A stretch of 64,000 bases of DNA from Pegea sp. RAD2-039 (lineage: Eukaryota > Chordata > Thaliacea > Salpida > Salpidae): assembly GCA_034620365.1 (NCBI GenBank), contig JAQGEQ010000225.1:372001-436000 (forward strand), written 5' to 3'. The position numbers and the translations under genes were made by a program. How positions within the stretch are numbered: the first letter of the stretch is position 1; each line of letters opens with the position of its first letter. The notes beneath the pieces are model-generated. The model did not search any database. It saw nothing but the letters and a program-made list of their open reading frames with translations, and had not been told where the DNA came from. Below, in pieces: positions 1 through 10,803 of the stretch.

Positions 1-628
1 TCAGAGTATATTGCACAATAAACCGGTTATTTCAATATCAGATAAAAAATAATATAACCATCGTTTAGTCACCTTTTAAAATTAAATAAATCTTTAAGTT
101 CAGTGATTATTTCACAATTATTATTGTCAGAAAGTTTGATGAATTTTTTTTTATGAAGTTAGATAGTTTAGTTTCAATTAAAGAATAATTCTACTAATTT
201 TAAGTCATTTCTTTGTTCAATATAGTAAAAGTAAAATTGTAAAAATAACTTAAGCTTGAGTATATTAAGTTATCCTCAATAAATATTTAGTTTTTAATTC
301 TATTATTTCATAGTATGACTTTAATTGAATTTTTAAGTTAAGTATTAATATAAAGTAATTTATTACCAACTTGTAAAGTCTTTATCTTAAATGATAGTTC
401 GAAAGATTCTTTTATTTAGCAAAAATAGGAATTAAATGAAAAATAAATAGCTTTTTGAATTTTAGTACAGGAATTTGATGCTGATTAAACATAATTTTTA
501 TTTATTTGGAAAAATCTTAGCAGGCATAAATGTATTGAAATATAAATATTTAAAATTATAAAAATTTATCGATTATATTGCTTTATTTATTGTACAGTTA
601 CTTGTAGTTGTAAAAAAGACCATTTAAA
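1..628. other. AT-rich upstream flank of the sulfotransferase gene
   Basis: No open frame or repeat that I can support. A polypyrimidine-poor acceptor-like TTGTACAG ends at about 597, some 30 bp before the sulfotransferase ATG, so part of this stretch may be a 5' intron or a trans-splice outron. No TATA box or other promoter element stands out in DNA this AT-rich. Confidence 0.5.
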
Positions 629-2082
629 ATGCCTGGACGCAAATACCCTGTGCTATCTTCAGTAAAAACAAAAAACGGGGATTACCCTGTACCAACTGAG
701 ACGACTCAGGAAATTTTTGAATCAATTGCTTCGTTTAAACCCGATGATAAAGACATTTTTGTCGCTACTTATCCAAAAAATGGAACAACATGGATGGTAA
801 AAAGATTATTAACTGTTTTTACAAATAATATAAATAATATCAATATCAATTTTATCTGAAACCACAAGATTTTTAACTGAATAGTGTTTTAACATTTGTA
901 TATTGAAAATTATTTTAATCTAAAGATACAAATAGATTTTGATTCATGAATTAAAAGATGTGAATTGGATAGTGAAAAATGTACATTTTGTAACAAAAGA
1001 GGTTGCCGACTGAATTGAAACCATTTTAAATGAAATACAATTTGTTTAAAGAGTCTAGTACTTTGGTACACGCTTTAAATGATAAGTTCACAAAATTATT
1101 ATTAATCGAAGTATAAACAAAAATATTAATAGTAAAATATTCATCAACAGTTGTATTTGCTTCATATTTTGCGAGGAGGAAAAACTGAGTTTACAGAAAA
1201 TGACTTTTTCTTAAATCATTATGTTTCTATCGATTTTATTGGAGCTGAACAAGCCATAAAAGTCCCTCCTCCAAGACTTATTAAGACTCATTTGAAGTTC
1301 GACTTTGTTCCTTTTAATGATAAAAATAAATACGTTTTCGTTGGTGAGTAGAATTTAAAACTACAAATTAAAACTAATCAACTATTTATTTATAGCCCGA
1401 AACCCGAAAGATACAGTCGTCTCCTTTTTCTATCACACTGTTGGATTCAAATGCTATGATTATGCTGATGGTAAGTTCAGTGATTATTTGGATCTCTTCT
1501 TGAAAGGTGAATGTGATTTTGGTGACTACTTTGAAATGGTTCCCACATGGTGGCAGCAAAGCAAGAAACACGACAACATCTATTTCTTACTATACGAAGA
1601 TCTAAAAACTAACTTTGAAGAGTGAGTTTTTACTGAAATTGATAAATTGATAATTGCGGTTTATAATTTAGAGAAATGATAAAAGTGGCGGAATTTTTAG
1701 GAGAAGATTATAAAAAGAAGTTATTTGAAAATGATAATCAGTTGATGAATACTCTAAAAGAAGAATCAAAGATTGAGAAGATGAGGAAGCAGAGCACCCC
1801 GTCTTTTATTCCAGTAAACAGATTTATTTATTCTGACATTTGGTTGATTTTTAATCAAAATTTATTCAAATCTGAAAAATAATTTAAATTTAAACTATCT
1901 TGTATTAGATTGAAATGCAGCGGCCTGATGACTTACCTTTCATCCGCAAAGGAATCATTGGAGATTGGAAGAGCTTGATGAGCGAGTCTCAACGAGAAAG
2001 AGTTGATGAAAAGATGCGGGAAGCAGGAAGGAAGTATCCTGGTTTTGATCAACTGTGGGATTCTTACAATCAATATTTGTAG
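629..2082 (+). CDS. Cytosolic sulfotransferase (SULT family), 5 exons, 300 aa
   Basis: Transfers sulfonate from PAPS to a hydroxyl or amine acceptor in the cytosol. Exons: 629-796, 1151-1343, 1396-1621, 1672-1813 and 1909-2082; splice phases agree throughout and the joined frame is 300 aa, the usual length for the family. Exon 1 ends on the 5'-phosphosulfate loop YPKNGTTW. Exon 2 carries KTHL, whose His is the catalytic base in the family. Exon 3 carries the VVSFFYH motif and DYFEMVPTWW. The last exon has RKGIIGDWKS, the 3'-phosphate-binding motif RKGxxGDWKN. Introns 2 and 3 are only about 50 bp. The ATG at 629 gives the right distance to the PAPS loop (about 48 residues). A candidate poly(A) signal ATTAAA lies near 2155. 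The substrate class cannot be read from sequence. It looks intact. Confidence 0.93.
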
Positions 2083-3916
2083 TTAACTTCTGTTTATCTT
2101 TAACTTTTTAATTTTTGTTATTTCATTTTAATTTATGATAGGCAACAAATTAGCATTAAATGTTACAAATAATTGCTTTCAATCATTTGTGTTTTACCTT
2201 TAAATCCTTGAAGTCATTTCAGTAGAAGGTAGAATTAATATCTAAAGATCTGTTCACATAAGTTTTATAGATAAAACTCTTTTATTTATAAATAATTTGT
2301 CACAAAAAACTTCTGTGTATCGTTATCTTTTTAACTCTATTCTAATGAAAGTTTTTAAAATACAGTGTTTTGTCATTCAATTAAAGGTAACCAAATACAA
2401 AGATTTTTCTATATTAGCAGAAATGTTATTAAAGTTTGAAATTTATTTCGCTTTAATTCGACTGGATTCGCAATTTGATTTTTTAATTATTACTTTTGTA
2501 AAGCTCTTAAAATGCTTAAAAATTGGTTTAAAAAACAGAGAGAGTATATCTAAGGATTTATCATTCTTTACAAAACTTAATAATACTAAAATTATATATT
2601 ATTTTACATAAGTACAAATCATTTAAAGATTCAGACAATTCTAAAAAACAATTTTACAAAGTATAATTTAGAATATTTTGATTATTTAAACTAGTCACGT
2701 GACTTTTTTTAGAGTTTTCCGTTTTTCCAAATCAGAAATTATTTGTCTTCAAATAGAACAAGTTTTGATAGAAATTATTCAAAAGGAAATTTCAAAACTT
2801 GCCCTTTGCTGACCTTTCGGTTTATTTTCCTGAAAAAATGATTTTTTTGGTTGAAAAACTTTTGATTTTGTCCAATTGATGAAGTTCAAAGAATCTTTAT
2901 CTTTATTAAATTAGAAAATTAAAAAAAAATGATTTTGTAAAAAAATTAAATAATCATTTGATAATATGTTTTTGTAAACAGTTTGTTTAGATCTTTTTAA
3001 TGAAATATTTTAGACCGAAAGACGTTAAACTCTTTGAAAATAAAAAGTATTTTTCATTTAATACTAAATTCTGAAAAATTATTTTGAATTTATCTTATTG
3101 ATTTCTAAAAAATTTGAATTACAAAAATTGTTTAGATTAAATGTAAACTGAAAAAGTTTTCTAATAAGAAAGGAATTAATCAAGTAAAATAACAAAACTT
3201 ATTTTTATAAGATTGTAAAATATTCATCTATTTTCTTGATATTTAAACAATTATTTCCAATAAAGATCATTAACTTATTTTGTTACCTGATTATTTTACT
3301 AAAGTTTTGACAAAGAAGAAACTATTTGAAGAAATGGGTAACTTCATTAGAAAAAATTGTTTGTTGCAAATGAAATAATATAAAAACAATTGCTGAAAAA
3401 AGAATTTTAGATTAAAAGAAAATTTTGGAAGTTAAAAAAATTTTTTTTTTTTGGAATTGTGAATATTGAATTAGTAGAAATGAATTTTTGATGAAACATA
3501 ACCAAAATTTGATTCCAAGCAAGTTTAAAAATTAACTTTTATAAGTTCAACTTTAAGTTCAAAAGTTCTTTGAAAAAAAAAACTCAAAATTTCTTTTCAA
3601 AAAATTCTTTCTTTGCATTTTTTAATAATTATTATTTTAAAACTAATTTCATAAATTGCTCTAAATGTTCGAGACTAAATTTTCTAACCAATTTGTAAGA
3701 AATACAGATTGTAGCAAAAAACGTCATTAATATTTTAAAAAGGGAAATCCCCAAAACGACGCAAATATCTTCAAAAACATCTCAGATTTCAAAGAACAAC
3801 ATCACAACCACAACCACATCAATATCCTATTATCTTAAAGATTAAAACTCATAGCAAGATACAAAAACAAAAATTTAGAATTTTAATTCTCATAAATATA
3901 ATTGCAAAAAACTTAC
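2083..3916. other. AT-rich intergenic DNA
   Basis: Mostly low-complexity A/T. A 104-codon open frame at 2297-2611 has the amino-acid make-up of translated AT-rich DNA (F, L, I, K) and is not accepted. One TCACGTGA palindrome lies at about 2695. I see no gene. Confidence 0.6.
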
Positions 3917-4041
3917 AATCTGATGGATAGGCAATCACTACAGGTGCAGACCTCACAAAACAATTACGTGGCGTGGTGTGACACGAAGACGTTCTACTCG
4001 ATTGGTTCCACCACCAACAGTAGAAGTTGGCTTGTGTAGAT
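3917..4041 (-). other. Candidate exon of an unassigned minus-strand gene
   Basis: A GC-richer island of about 120 bp in AT-rich DNA. On the minus strand it is bounded by an acceptor (TCAGTCAG) at 4042-4043 and a strong donor (GTAAG followed by T-rich sequence) at 3916-3912. Two minus-strand frames are open. One runs through the whole island with several Cys and Trp codons. The other reads about 28 codons, GGGTNRVERLRVTP and onward, to a TGA. I found no partner exons, so the frame and the gene are unknown. Confidence 0.25.
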
Positions 4042-5324
4042 CTGACTGTTCTGAATTATTAAGTGTATGAAAAATTGATGAAGATAAGGAAGCAATCTAG
4101 AAGAAGTTTTAGAGAACATTTGAAAGTGTAGTTGGAAGCAGAAGGGAATTATTTATATGGAAATTAATGCGGTGAGCTAGTATCTGTTTAATTAAATGAA
4201 AAATTTGTATTTTTAACTTTTGTGACTTTGGTTTTTGCAGATGTTAATTAGATTAGAAACAGTTTTCTTTTCTGCTTTTTTTTTAATTTTTTGATTTCAG
4301 TTTGAACTGACTTGAGATGAATTTAGAAAAAATACTTTTTGAAATTAGTTGAAAATTAGTTTGAAAGTTTATAGAAGTGTTATATTAAATGGGCAAACAT
4401 CCAACAAATTTGCTCCTAGCAAAACTTTGTTGTCATAACTTATAGTTTTTTTTTGCTAAAATTACTTTTGTGATGGTTTACATTTTTAAATCATTAAAAA
4501 TTCATTTATCAAATTAACTACTGAAATTTTATCAAAATTAAAATTTGTAGAAATTGTAGATTTTAATTTTGAAATTAATTATTTACTGAATGCAAAGTCT
4601 TAAACTTCAAATTTACGAGGTTATTGAAATATTCCAATTAATTGAAAGTTAAGAAGTGTTATTTGAAGTCAATTTCTGTTTCTATAGTTTTCTGTAAAAT
4701 TTCTATTGTCAATTCTTATGCAACTATTTGTGTAGCTTTATCTTTATAATAAATATTAAAAATATTTAGCAAAGCAAACGATTATTCAATTTTTAAGCTT
4801 ATCTTTTTTTGTTTCAAAAACAAAATTATCGAATATTTTAATCCCAAATATAAAAAAATTACTAAAAGTTCAGAAGCTATAAATTAGAAAAAAAAATTAT
4901 TCTGCGTATAATAGTTTTAAAAAGTTTTAATTTTTCAATTTAGCAACAAGTTAGTAAATTAGTAAAAAGTTTTTGAACTTTAAATTTTTTTGTTTAGATT
5001 TTTAGTTTATTTTTGAAACCTCATTAAAGTTCAAAAGTTGACATTTCTTCAAAAGTATCGATTCAATCAGTTGAAAAGTCAGAAAAATAAAAATAGAAAC
5101 TCGTTGAAGAGCTTTTCGATGAAATCTTTTATTTTTTTTTAGAATTTTAAAAATGTTTTAAATCTTCATCTTATTGAAAAATCAAAATTCAACTCTATAT
5201 CAATCCAAGAGATTTGATAAAATGCTTTTTGGAATTATAAAATTGGGAATCAGACGACAGAAAATCCCTCTTATAACTTCATTTCAAGTCATTAGTGTCT
5301 TTAGCATCAACATAAATCCCCAAA
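4042..5324. other. AT-rich intergenic DNA upstream of the LRR gene
   Basis: No reading frame or repeat recognised. The composition becomes less AT-rich abruptly just before the ATG at 5325. Confidence 0.55.
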
Positions 5325-6795
5325 ATGAAGATCAATTACATCTTTAAATCTTTCTTCTTCTTCAATATTGCCCTGGAAACCTTAGAAATCACTCCCAAAT
5401 CTTCTCGGAGCTCTATGACATCACACAAGTCACATCCTTATAACGTCATGACTTCAACTTCGTGTTACTCCTGGCAACAAAAACCTTCATCAGTTTTTTA
5501 CGATTGTCACATCCCCTTAGCTCCCCATTCAAGTCCCATCAACATCTCGCATCCTTCACTCACTTACGGACTTCTTTATGACGTCACAACGCAGTGGGGC
5601 GTGCCCTCAACAACAACTGAATTAGTGTTGAATCGTCAAGGTATCTCTCAGGTTGAAGTGGACGCCTTTCAAACTGGACCACAGTCCCTGGTCACACTTG
5701 ACTTGGCCCACAACACTATCAGCTACGTTGCAGTTGGCGCATTTCGAGGTTGGTAACATCTACGTTGCTATGACGTCACGTGATGACGTCTTCTTCTCCA
5801 CAGGACTTGAACTGCTGCAGAATCTTGATATGTCTTTTAATAAGCTCCAAATTTTACCTTCTTGCTCCTTTGTGACCCTCACTAGGCTTCAGACACTGTT
5901 GTTGCGTAGCAACGAACTGGTGTCGATACAACGCGATTTATTGGTCGGTCTGACGTCACTGACACTCATTGATGTCTCTTCTAATCATCTCACGGATCTC
6001 GCACCGGATGTCTTCCGTGTCATGACCGCGTCACAAAGCATCGCGATCAACGTACGTCATAATCGCCTTATAAACCCGGATGTTGGTTGGTTGTCATTGG
6101 AGATTTCTTCTAATCTTCAACATAGCTGTGGCAGCGGGGAAATTACCGGATGTGAAAATTGCACGAGACATCAGCTTCCGGTGCATCTCTTATGGAGTGA
6201 AGGGAACCCTTGGTGCTGTTCGTGTCATCTGCTAGCGCGTTTTATAACGCGGTTGCACGATTTAGAAAGTGGTGGGGCGTGTTGGAACAGCGCTAACTGC
6301 TCGATTTTACGCGATTCTTCGGGAAGCTGTGTTCGGGGAATCACCTTACCCTGTAGCTACCCTTCTCGCTTTATCGGAATTAATTTAGCGTCCGCCCCCC
6401 AAGTCGTCAACTCGTTCTGGTCCATTTGCTGCGATAGTACCGATAATATCGGGAGCGTTTGCTTACCTGGCGGGGTTTGGAGTAACTTTTCCCGGTCAAG
6501 TAGTTGTCAGTTTGTCCAAAATTGGAAGAAAAATACAACAAGATCGTGCAAGCTCAACGAGAGGTACAAAAACGCGGAAAAAAGCTTTGATAATCGAGCG
6601 ACTCTTATTGGCATCTTTATTGTGATCGCGATCCCAGTTTTATTAACCTTGTTGCCTAGCTGCGACCGCGAGGACAAAAGAACAGAACATTTGTTATCGG
6701 GGGCTTCTATGATTGGGGTTACTATAGCTCATCATACAGTTTCAAACAACAGTTCCACTAATGTCCCTGCCTCTGGTGATGCGAATATCGAATGA
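5325..6795 (+). CDS. Leucine-rich-repeat type I membrane protein, 2 exons, 471 aa
   Basis: Exons 5325-5748 and 5804-6795 are joined across a 55-bp intron with a weak donor (GTTGGT); the join restores the LRR run GAFRG-LELLQNLDMSFNKL and keeps the frame. The N-terminal 90 residues are poorly conserved, with a hydrophobic F-rich stretch that could be a weak signal peptide. About four to five LRRs follow (xLxLxxNxIxxxxxxxF), then a Cys-rich LRRCT-like cap (EGNPWCCSCHLLARF) and a second Cys-rich segment. A transmembrane helix (IGIFIVIAIPVLLTLLP) lies at about residues 408-426, then a cytoplasmic tail of about 45 residues. Likely a surface LRR receptor or adhesion protein; the ortholog is not recognised. 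The second exon is clearly GC-richer than its flanks and contains TGACGTCA palindromes, as does the intron. AATAAA is at 6869. Confidence 0.75.
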
Positions 6796-8109
6796 AAATG
6801 AAGATTTAGAAAAATGAACTTTTATTGAAAAAAGAATTCATAAAACCTACTTCTAATTGAACTCTTGAAATAAACGAGTAAAATTAGATAATAAATATTT
6901 GTTTAGTGCAATTTAAAGTTTGAAAATATGAACATGGTTCATTTCAAAAAGAGTTTTTGAACTTCAAACAAGTTACTGAAAGTTGTAAGAGTTTGTTTTC
7001 GAATCAAAAAATAAAATTTGCTTAAATTTGTTGCCTGTTAGCTTAACAAGAACTTTAATTTGTAAAATAAACGATGTTAAGTTAGCTCAGCCGACAACAG
7101 CCCCACAAAAACTCCATTTAAGACTTCTTGTAAAACATCAATATCCATTAAAAACTTATCTTTGTTCAAGCTATATTTTAAGCATGCTAAATAAATAAAT
7201 CGATTTTTTGTGTTATTTTCAAATGAAACTTTTTTATCAACAAGTTGAGTCTTTATCAAACTTTTATGGACTTCTGCAGAATTGGAAATCTTTCAAATTT
7301 TGTAACTTGAAAAGGATTTTAATTTTAGACAGAAGATAAATTTACTGTATTTTCATCAGTAGCTTAAAACGTTTTCCTATAATAACTCCAAGATGTTTCA
7401 ACAAAGTAATAATAGCGGGTTAATTTAAAATAAAGTGAATACCTTCCATAAAATCGGTGAGTTTATGACTTCACAAAATCAGGGTTACAAAGTACTTTTT
7501 TAAAATTATGAATTATAAAAGATTTTGTTGTTATGGAAGCTTTAGATAAATTATTTAAAAAGTAATTAAATTTGATAAACGAAAAAATACTTTAAGTGTA
7601 GCTTAGAATTGAAAACTTAAGATATTTTGCAAGATTATTTTATAGTGTAATATCATCTACAACTGTATTAGCAAGACAAGAAAAAGAATTTATTAATAAA
7701 AAATTAAAGTAACATAGTAAGATATTTTGAGTTTCAATGAATTCATTCTTTAGTTTGAGTTTTACAAATTCAAACATGACATAGTTTTAACTTTTCAAAA
7801 CTTTCAATTTTGCTTTGAGCAATTAAGCCAAGGTAATAATTAACTTTATGTAATGATTGTTTTATGTAAATTTGATCGTCAACTTTACAAAATGTTTTTT
7901 AAGTAATTAAAGTATAGCTTGATAAATAAATTTTTAATAAGAAAGTTAAAATAGGTTTTTTATTTTACTTTTCATTATGCAAGTTGACATCACTTTCAAT
8001 TTGGATTTAGAAAACTTTTGAGCATTTTGGTTGAGTACCATTAGCAGTTCTTTTTTTAGTTTGGTTGTTGAGAAATATATGAACCAAATTTTTTGAATTT
8101 ATCTTCTGG
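6796..8109. other. AT-rich intergenic DNA after the LRR gene
   Basis: Holds the LRR poly(A) signal near 6869. A 60-codon minus-strand frame at 7077-7259 has no recognisable features. Nothing else is supported. Confidence 0.5.
6869..6874 (+). terminator. Poly(A) signal of the LRR gene
   Basis: AATAAA 74 bp after the LRR stop codon; the first canonical hexamer downstream of the gene. Confidence 0.5.
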
Positions 8110-8625
8110 AAATAATCTTCTTATAATAAACGTGAAGGAGGGTGTCTGAAGAGAGGACCTCTCTCTAACACACATTCTCATAAATAATATCTATTAAGTT
8201 AGAAATATAGAAAGTAAAAGATGTAACACATGGCATTTCAGTAGTCCTCAAAACATATAACAGAGAACAATTACATAGAATATTAATAATATTGAAAAAT
8301 GGGAAAACCATAGTTTAGAAATGGCAATTGTGGCAATATTGTAGCAGTCAACTTCTTCTTGAACAAAACGAGTGATTCTGACATGACAATGTCTGATGGC
8401 AGGTGGTTCCATGTACTAATTGTGCGGTATGAGAAAAACTTAGCTCTGATTAACGTAACAGATGATATGGGCTTATTAAGATGTAATGTGTGTCGTCTGA
8501 GTTGATTTAACTTGAGGGAAGGACTAATGGAATTGAAATCATCAAACTGAATGTCAATTAAGTTGTGGATAATTTTAAAAATAAGAATTAAGTCGTATTT
8601 AATTCGTCGAATTTCTTAATGATAA
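8110..8625 (-). mobile_element. 5'-truncated LINE, 3' end of ORF2 plus 3' UTR
   Basis: Read on the minus strand, about 110 codons are open from roughly 8617 to a TAA at 8282-8284. They show the typical C-terminus of a non-LTR retrotransposon ORF2: RRIKYDLILIFKII, later KLNQLRRHTLHL, then AKFFSYRTISTWNHLPSDIV and a closing LFKKKL. About 170 bp of 3' UTR follows. Two shorter copies of the UTR occur at 24.5 and 63.1 kb. A stop codon just upstream of the open part, and loss of similarity there, mark the 5' truncation. The uninterrupted frame suggests a fairly young insertion. The pattern fits the CR1/L2/Jockey/RTE-like groups; I cannot assign the clade. Confidence 0.85.
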
Positions 8626-9628
8626 GAATAATTAGGTAATATTTTCATTTGAATGTATATATAATCTATTGGTTTTTCAAACCATTTTTTATAAGTGTTT
8701 TGTTTCAGAAATTTATGAAACATTATTAATCTTAAACTGTTATGGTTTTAACGAACAAATATTTTAATAACCCAAAATGGCTTTTATGGAAGTTAGTATT
8801 AGCGGGAGCGATAAGTCGGCGTTTTCAGTTTATTTGTTGTTGACTGAAATTGCTTTTAATCTTTTATTTAGTCATTTAATATTAAAATAATTGCTGAAAA
8901 ATGTTTAATTTACAATTAAAATATTTACTTTTTGTTTTTAGTTTTTTTTTTAAATTAATTTAATTATAAAAATTATAATTGATTTAATTTATTGCTTTAT
9001 TTTTTACATTTAAACATAGAAACTTTTTTAATCTTTTAAATGAAATTGTTTTAATCTATCTCCTTAAATTCCAAGCTATTTATCTTTATAAATATTATGA
9101 TTTTATTTGAGTTTAAATTGTTTTAATAATTTTAACAAAGGTTTACTAATATTTGAAATATTTAAAAAGTTTTACTTATTTTTAAAAGGGATTATTTGCA
9201 AATTTTATAGATTTATATTATTTATTCATTTTAGATTATTTTAATTATCAGAAAAACTGTATTTGCTACAAAAAAAGGCATTTTGTTTTAAAGATTTTCT
9301 AATTTTTTTAAGTGATTTCTTATATATTTTAAAACTAACTTTTTATCAGATTTTTAAACCTTTTAATTTTTTACTTATAAAATTGATTTCTTATTTAATA
9401 AAAAATTTTTAAGTATTATTTTTATTTGGTTAATTTGTTTATATTTCTTTTTATTTGTTAACATTATAATTTATTAAAAACTTATTATAAACTTACTATT
9501 ATACAATCTTAAAATAATAAAGATACTTTTGTTTACAACAAAAATCATACTTAATAAAAATTAATAATATAAATCAGCTACCATTAACCTCAAAATATTT
9601 TCATCATTTTCAGTAAATAATATTCAAC
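8626..9628. other. Very AT-rich intergenic DNA upstream of UBL5
   Basis: About 85% A/T by eye, no open frames. It ends in a polypyrimidine-like CATCATTTTCAG at about 9602-9613, 15 bp before the UBL5 ATG, which could be a cis- or trans-splice acceptor. Confidence 0.55.
9602..9613 (+). promoter_or_regulatory. 3' splice acceptor just upstream of the UBL5 ATG
   Basis: CATCATTTTCAG ends 15 bp before the start codon. It could take a short 5' UTR exon in cis or a spliced leader in trans. The similar arrangement before SLX1 and the kinase favours trans-splicing for the set. Confidence 0.45.
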
Positions 9629-9850
9629 ATGATTGAGATCACTTGTAATGATCGTTTGGGCAAAAAAGTCCGAGTAAAATGCAATGAGGAAGACACCATT
9701 GGTGATTTGAAGAAACTAGTTGCTGCACAGACTGGGACAAGATATGACAAAATTGTTTTGAAGAAGTGGTACACTATCTTTAAAGATCATATCACTTTAA
9801 GAGATTATGAAGTTAGAGACGGAATGAATTTGGAACTTTACTATCAATAA
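9629..9850 (+). CDS. UBL5: Ubiquitin-like protein 5 (Hub1)
   Basis: A single-exon 73-aa protein, exactly the family length. It has the invariant stretches [41 protein letters not shown] and the C-terminal Tyr-Tyr (ELYYQ). UBL5/Hub1 binds spliceosomal proteins non-covalently and influences 5' splice-site choice; it also acts in the mitochondrial unfolded protein response in nematodes. It ends in Tyr-Tyr-Gln rather than Gly-Gly, as the family does. The gene starts 15 bp after a splice acceptor and is followed only 82 bp later by the inferred SLX1 start, as expected of the first gene of an operon. Its stop codon lies within an AATAAA (9846-9851). Confidence 0.97.
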   Translation: MIEITCNDRLGKKVRVKCNEEDTIGDLKKLVAAQTGTRYDKIVLKKWYTIFKDHITLRDYEVRDGMNLELYYQ

Positions 9851-9851
9851 A
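9846..9851 (+). terminator. AATAAA overlapping the UBL5 stop codon
   Basis: The TAA stop (9848-9850) is inside the hexamer. It is the only canonical hexamer between UBL5 and the SLX1 acceptor at 9930, so if UBL5 mRNA is made from a polycistronic precursor its 3' UTR must be under about 80 nt. Confidence 0.45.
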
Positions 9852-9910
9852 CTCATTTTGTTCTTTACATATTTCTTATTAAAATTATTGAGATATTTTA
9901 ATGTAAATTT

Positions 9911-9930
9911 TTTCTTCTGCATAAGCTTAG
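9911..9930 (+). promoter_or_regulatory. Intercistronic 3' splice acceptor upstream of SLX1
   Basis: A pyrimidine-rich run (TTTCTTCTGC) leads into AAGCTTAG, two bases before the ATG at 9933. It lies 80 bp after the UBL5 stop with no other exon in between, the layout of a spliced-leader acceptor in an operon. Cis-splicing from UBL5 is possible but would skip the UBL5 stop. Confidence 0.55.
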
Positions 9931-9932
9931 TG

Positions 9933-10757
9933 ATGGTTGTTGTAATTGAAAAGTTTTTTGGAGTTTATCTTCTAGTGTCCGTGAACCAAAAGCACAGAGG
10001 GGAGACTTATATTGGATTTACAGTTGATCCAGAACGCAGGATCAAGCAGCATAATAATGGGAGACTTAAAGGAGGTGCTCGAAAGACTGATAAAAAACGC
10101 CCCTGGGAAATGGTCTTGATAGTTCATGGCTTTTTATCAGATATCGACGCTTTAAAGTTCGAATGGGCATGGCAACAACCAAAAAACTCAACTCGCATAC
10201 GTCATGTCGAAGGAAAGAGAAGAGCGGAGACTCGATTTGAATATCGCGTCAGACTCGTTTGTGAGATGTTGGATACGAATCCTTGGAAGAGAATGTGTTT
10301 GACGTTTCGTTGGTTGAAACAGGACTTCGCGATTAATCTTAATAAAGAGCTTCCGTCTCATATGAAGTTGGTTTATGGACCAGTGAGTTCACGAATTACA
10401 ACAGATGATAAAGAGAATTTAAATGAGAGTACACATCCTTGTGATACGGATTCAAGTGATGAAGAGTGTCCTGATCTTATGTCAAGAGTTCTTGCTTCAA
10501 GAAAGTCTTTAGAAACAGTCAAAAAAACTTGCCAAAAATGCTTCCTCTGCTCGAGAACTAGTGACGAAATGTTCTTTTCGTGTACCAACACTTCTTGTAA
10601 TATGACCAGTCATGCTACTTGCTTGGCCCAAAACTTTCTCGCTGACGATAATTTCCATCTAGTCCCTATCCAGGGTAACTGTCCCATTTGTTCAACTGAA
10701 CTATTATGGGGCGAACTGGTCCGGAACTCTCAAGGACTTTGTCAATTTTTTAAATAA
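9933..10757 (+). CDS. SLX1: SLX1 structure-specific endonuclease subunit
   Basis: The catalytic GIY-YIG nuclease that, bound to SLX4, cuts Holliday junctions, 5' flaps and replication forks in the nucleus. From the ATG at 9933 it is 274 aa, close to the human protein. The frame stays open upstream to 9858, but those 25 residues (F/L-rich) are intercistronic, and the acceptor AG at 9930 decides the start. GVY (10-12) and YIG (26-28) form the GIY-YIG signature, followed by DPERRIKQHNNG with the catalytic Arg region and KFEWAWQ with the metal-binding Glu (about 77). The C-terminal third carries the SLX1-type zinc domain: CQKCFLC, CNMTSHATC and CPIC spacings. Intronless. Preceded by UBL5, followed 46 bp later by the kinase ATG. 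Confidence 0.95.
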   Translation: MVVVIEKFFGVYLLVSVNQKHRGETYIGFTVDPERRIKQHNNGRLKGGARKTDKKRPWEMVLIVHGFLSDIDALKFEWAWQQPKNSTRIRHVEGKRRAETRFEYRVRLVCEMLDTNPWKRMCLTFRWLKQDFAINLNKELPSHMKLVYGPVSSRITTDDKENLNESTHPCDTDSSDEECPDLMSRVLASRKSLETVKKTCQKCFLCSRTSDEMFFSCTNTSCNMTSHATCLAQNFLADDNFHLVPIQGNCPICSTELLWGELVRNSQGLCQFFK

Positions 10758-10779
10758 TTTTTTCCTCATCTTTTTAACG

Positions 10780-10796
10780 ATTTTAATTTTTTGCAG
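10780..10796 (+). promoter_or_regulatory. Intercistronic 3' splice acceptor upstream of the CHK2-type kinase
   Basis: A T-rich tract ending in TTTTTTGCAG, 39 bp after the SLX1 stop and 7 bp before the kinase ATG. A textbook acceptor in a gap too short for an independent promoter; best read as a spliced-leader trans-splice site. Confidence 0.65.
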
Positions 10797-10803
10797 AGTT
10801 AAG

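Noticed and set aside
2297-2611. 104-codon frame
   Set aside because: Composition (F, L, I, K) is what random AT-rich DNA gives; no splice sites or homology seen.
9858-9932. 25 extra N-terminal codons for SLX1
   Set aside because: Intercistronic T-rich DNA and the acceptor AG at 9930 place the start at 9933, which also gives the family length.
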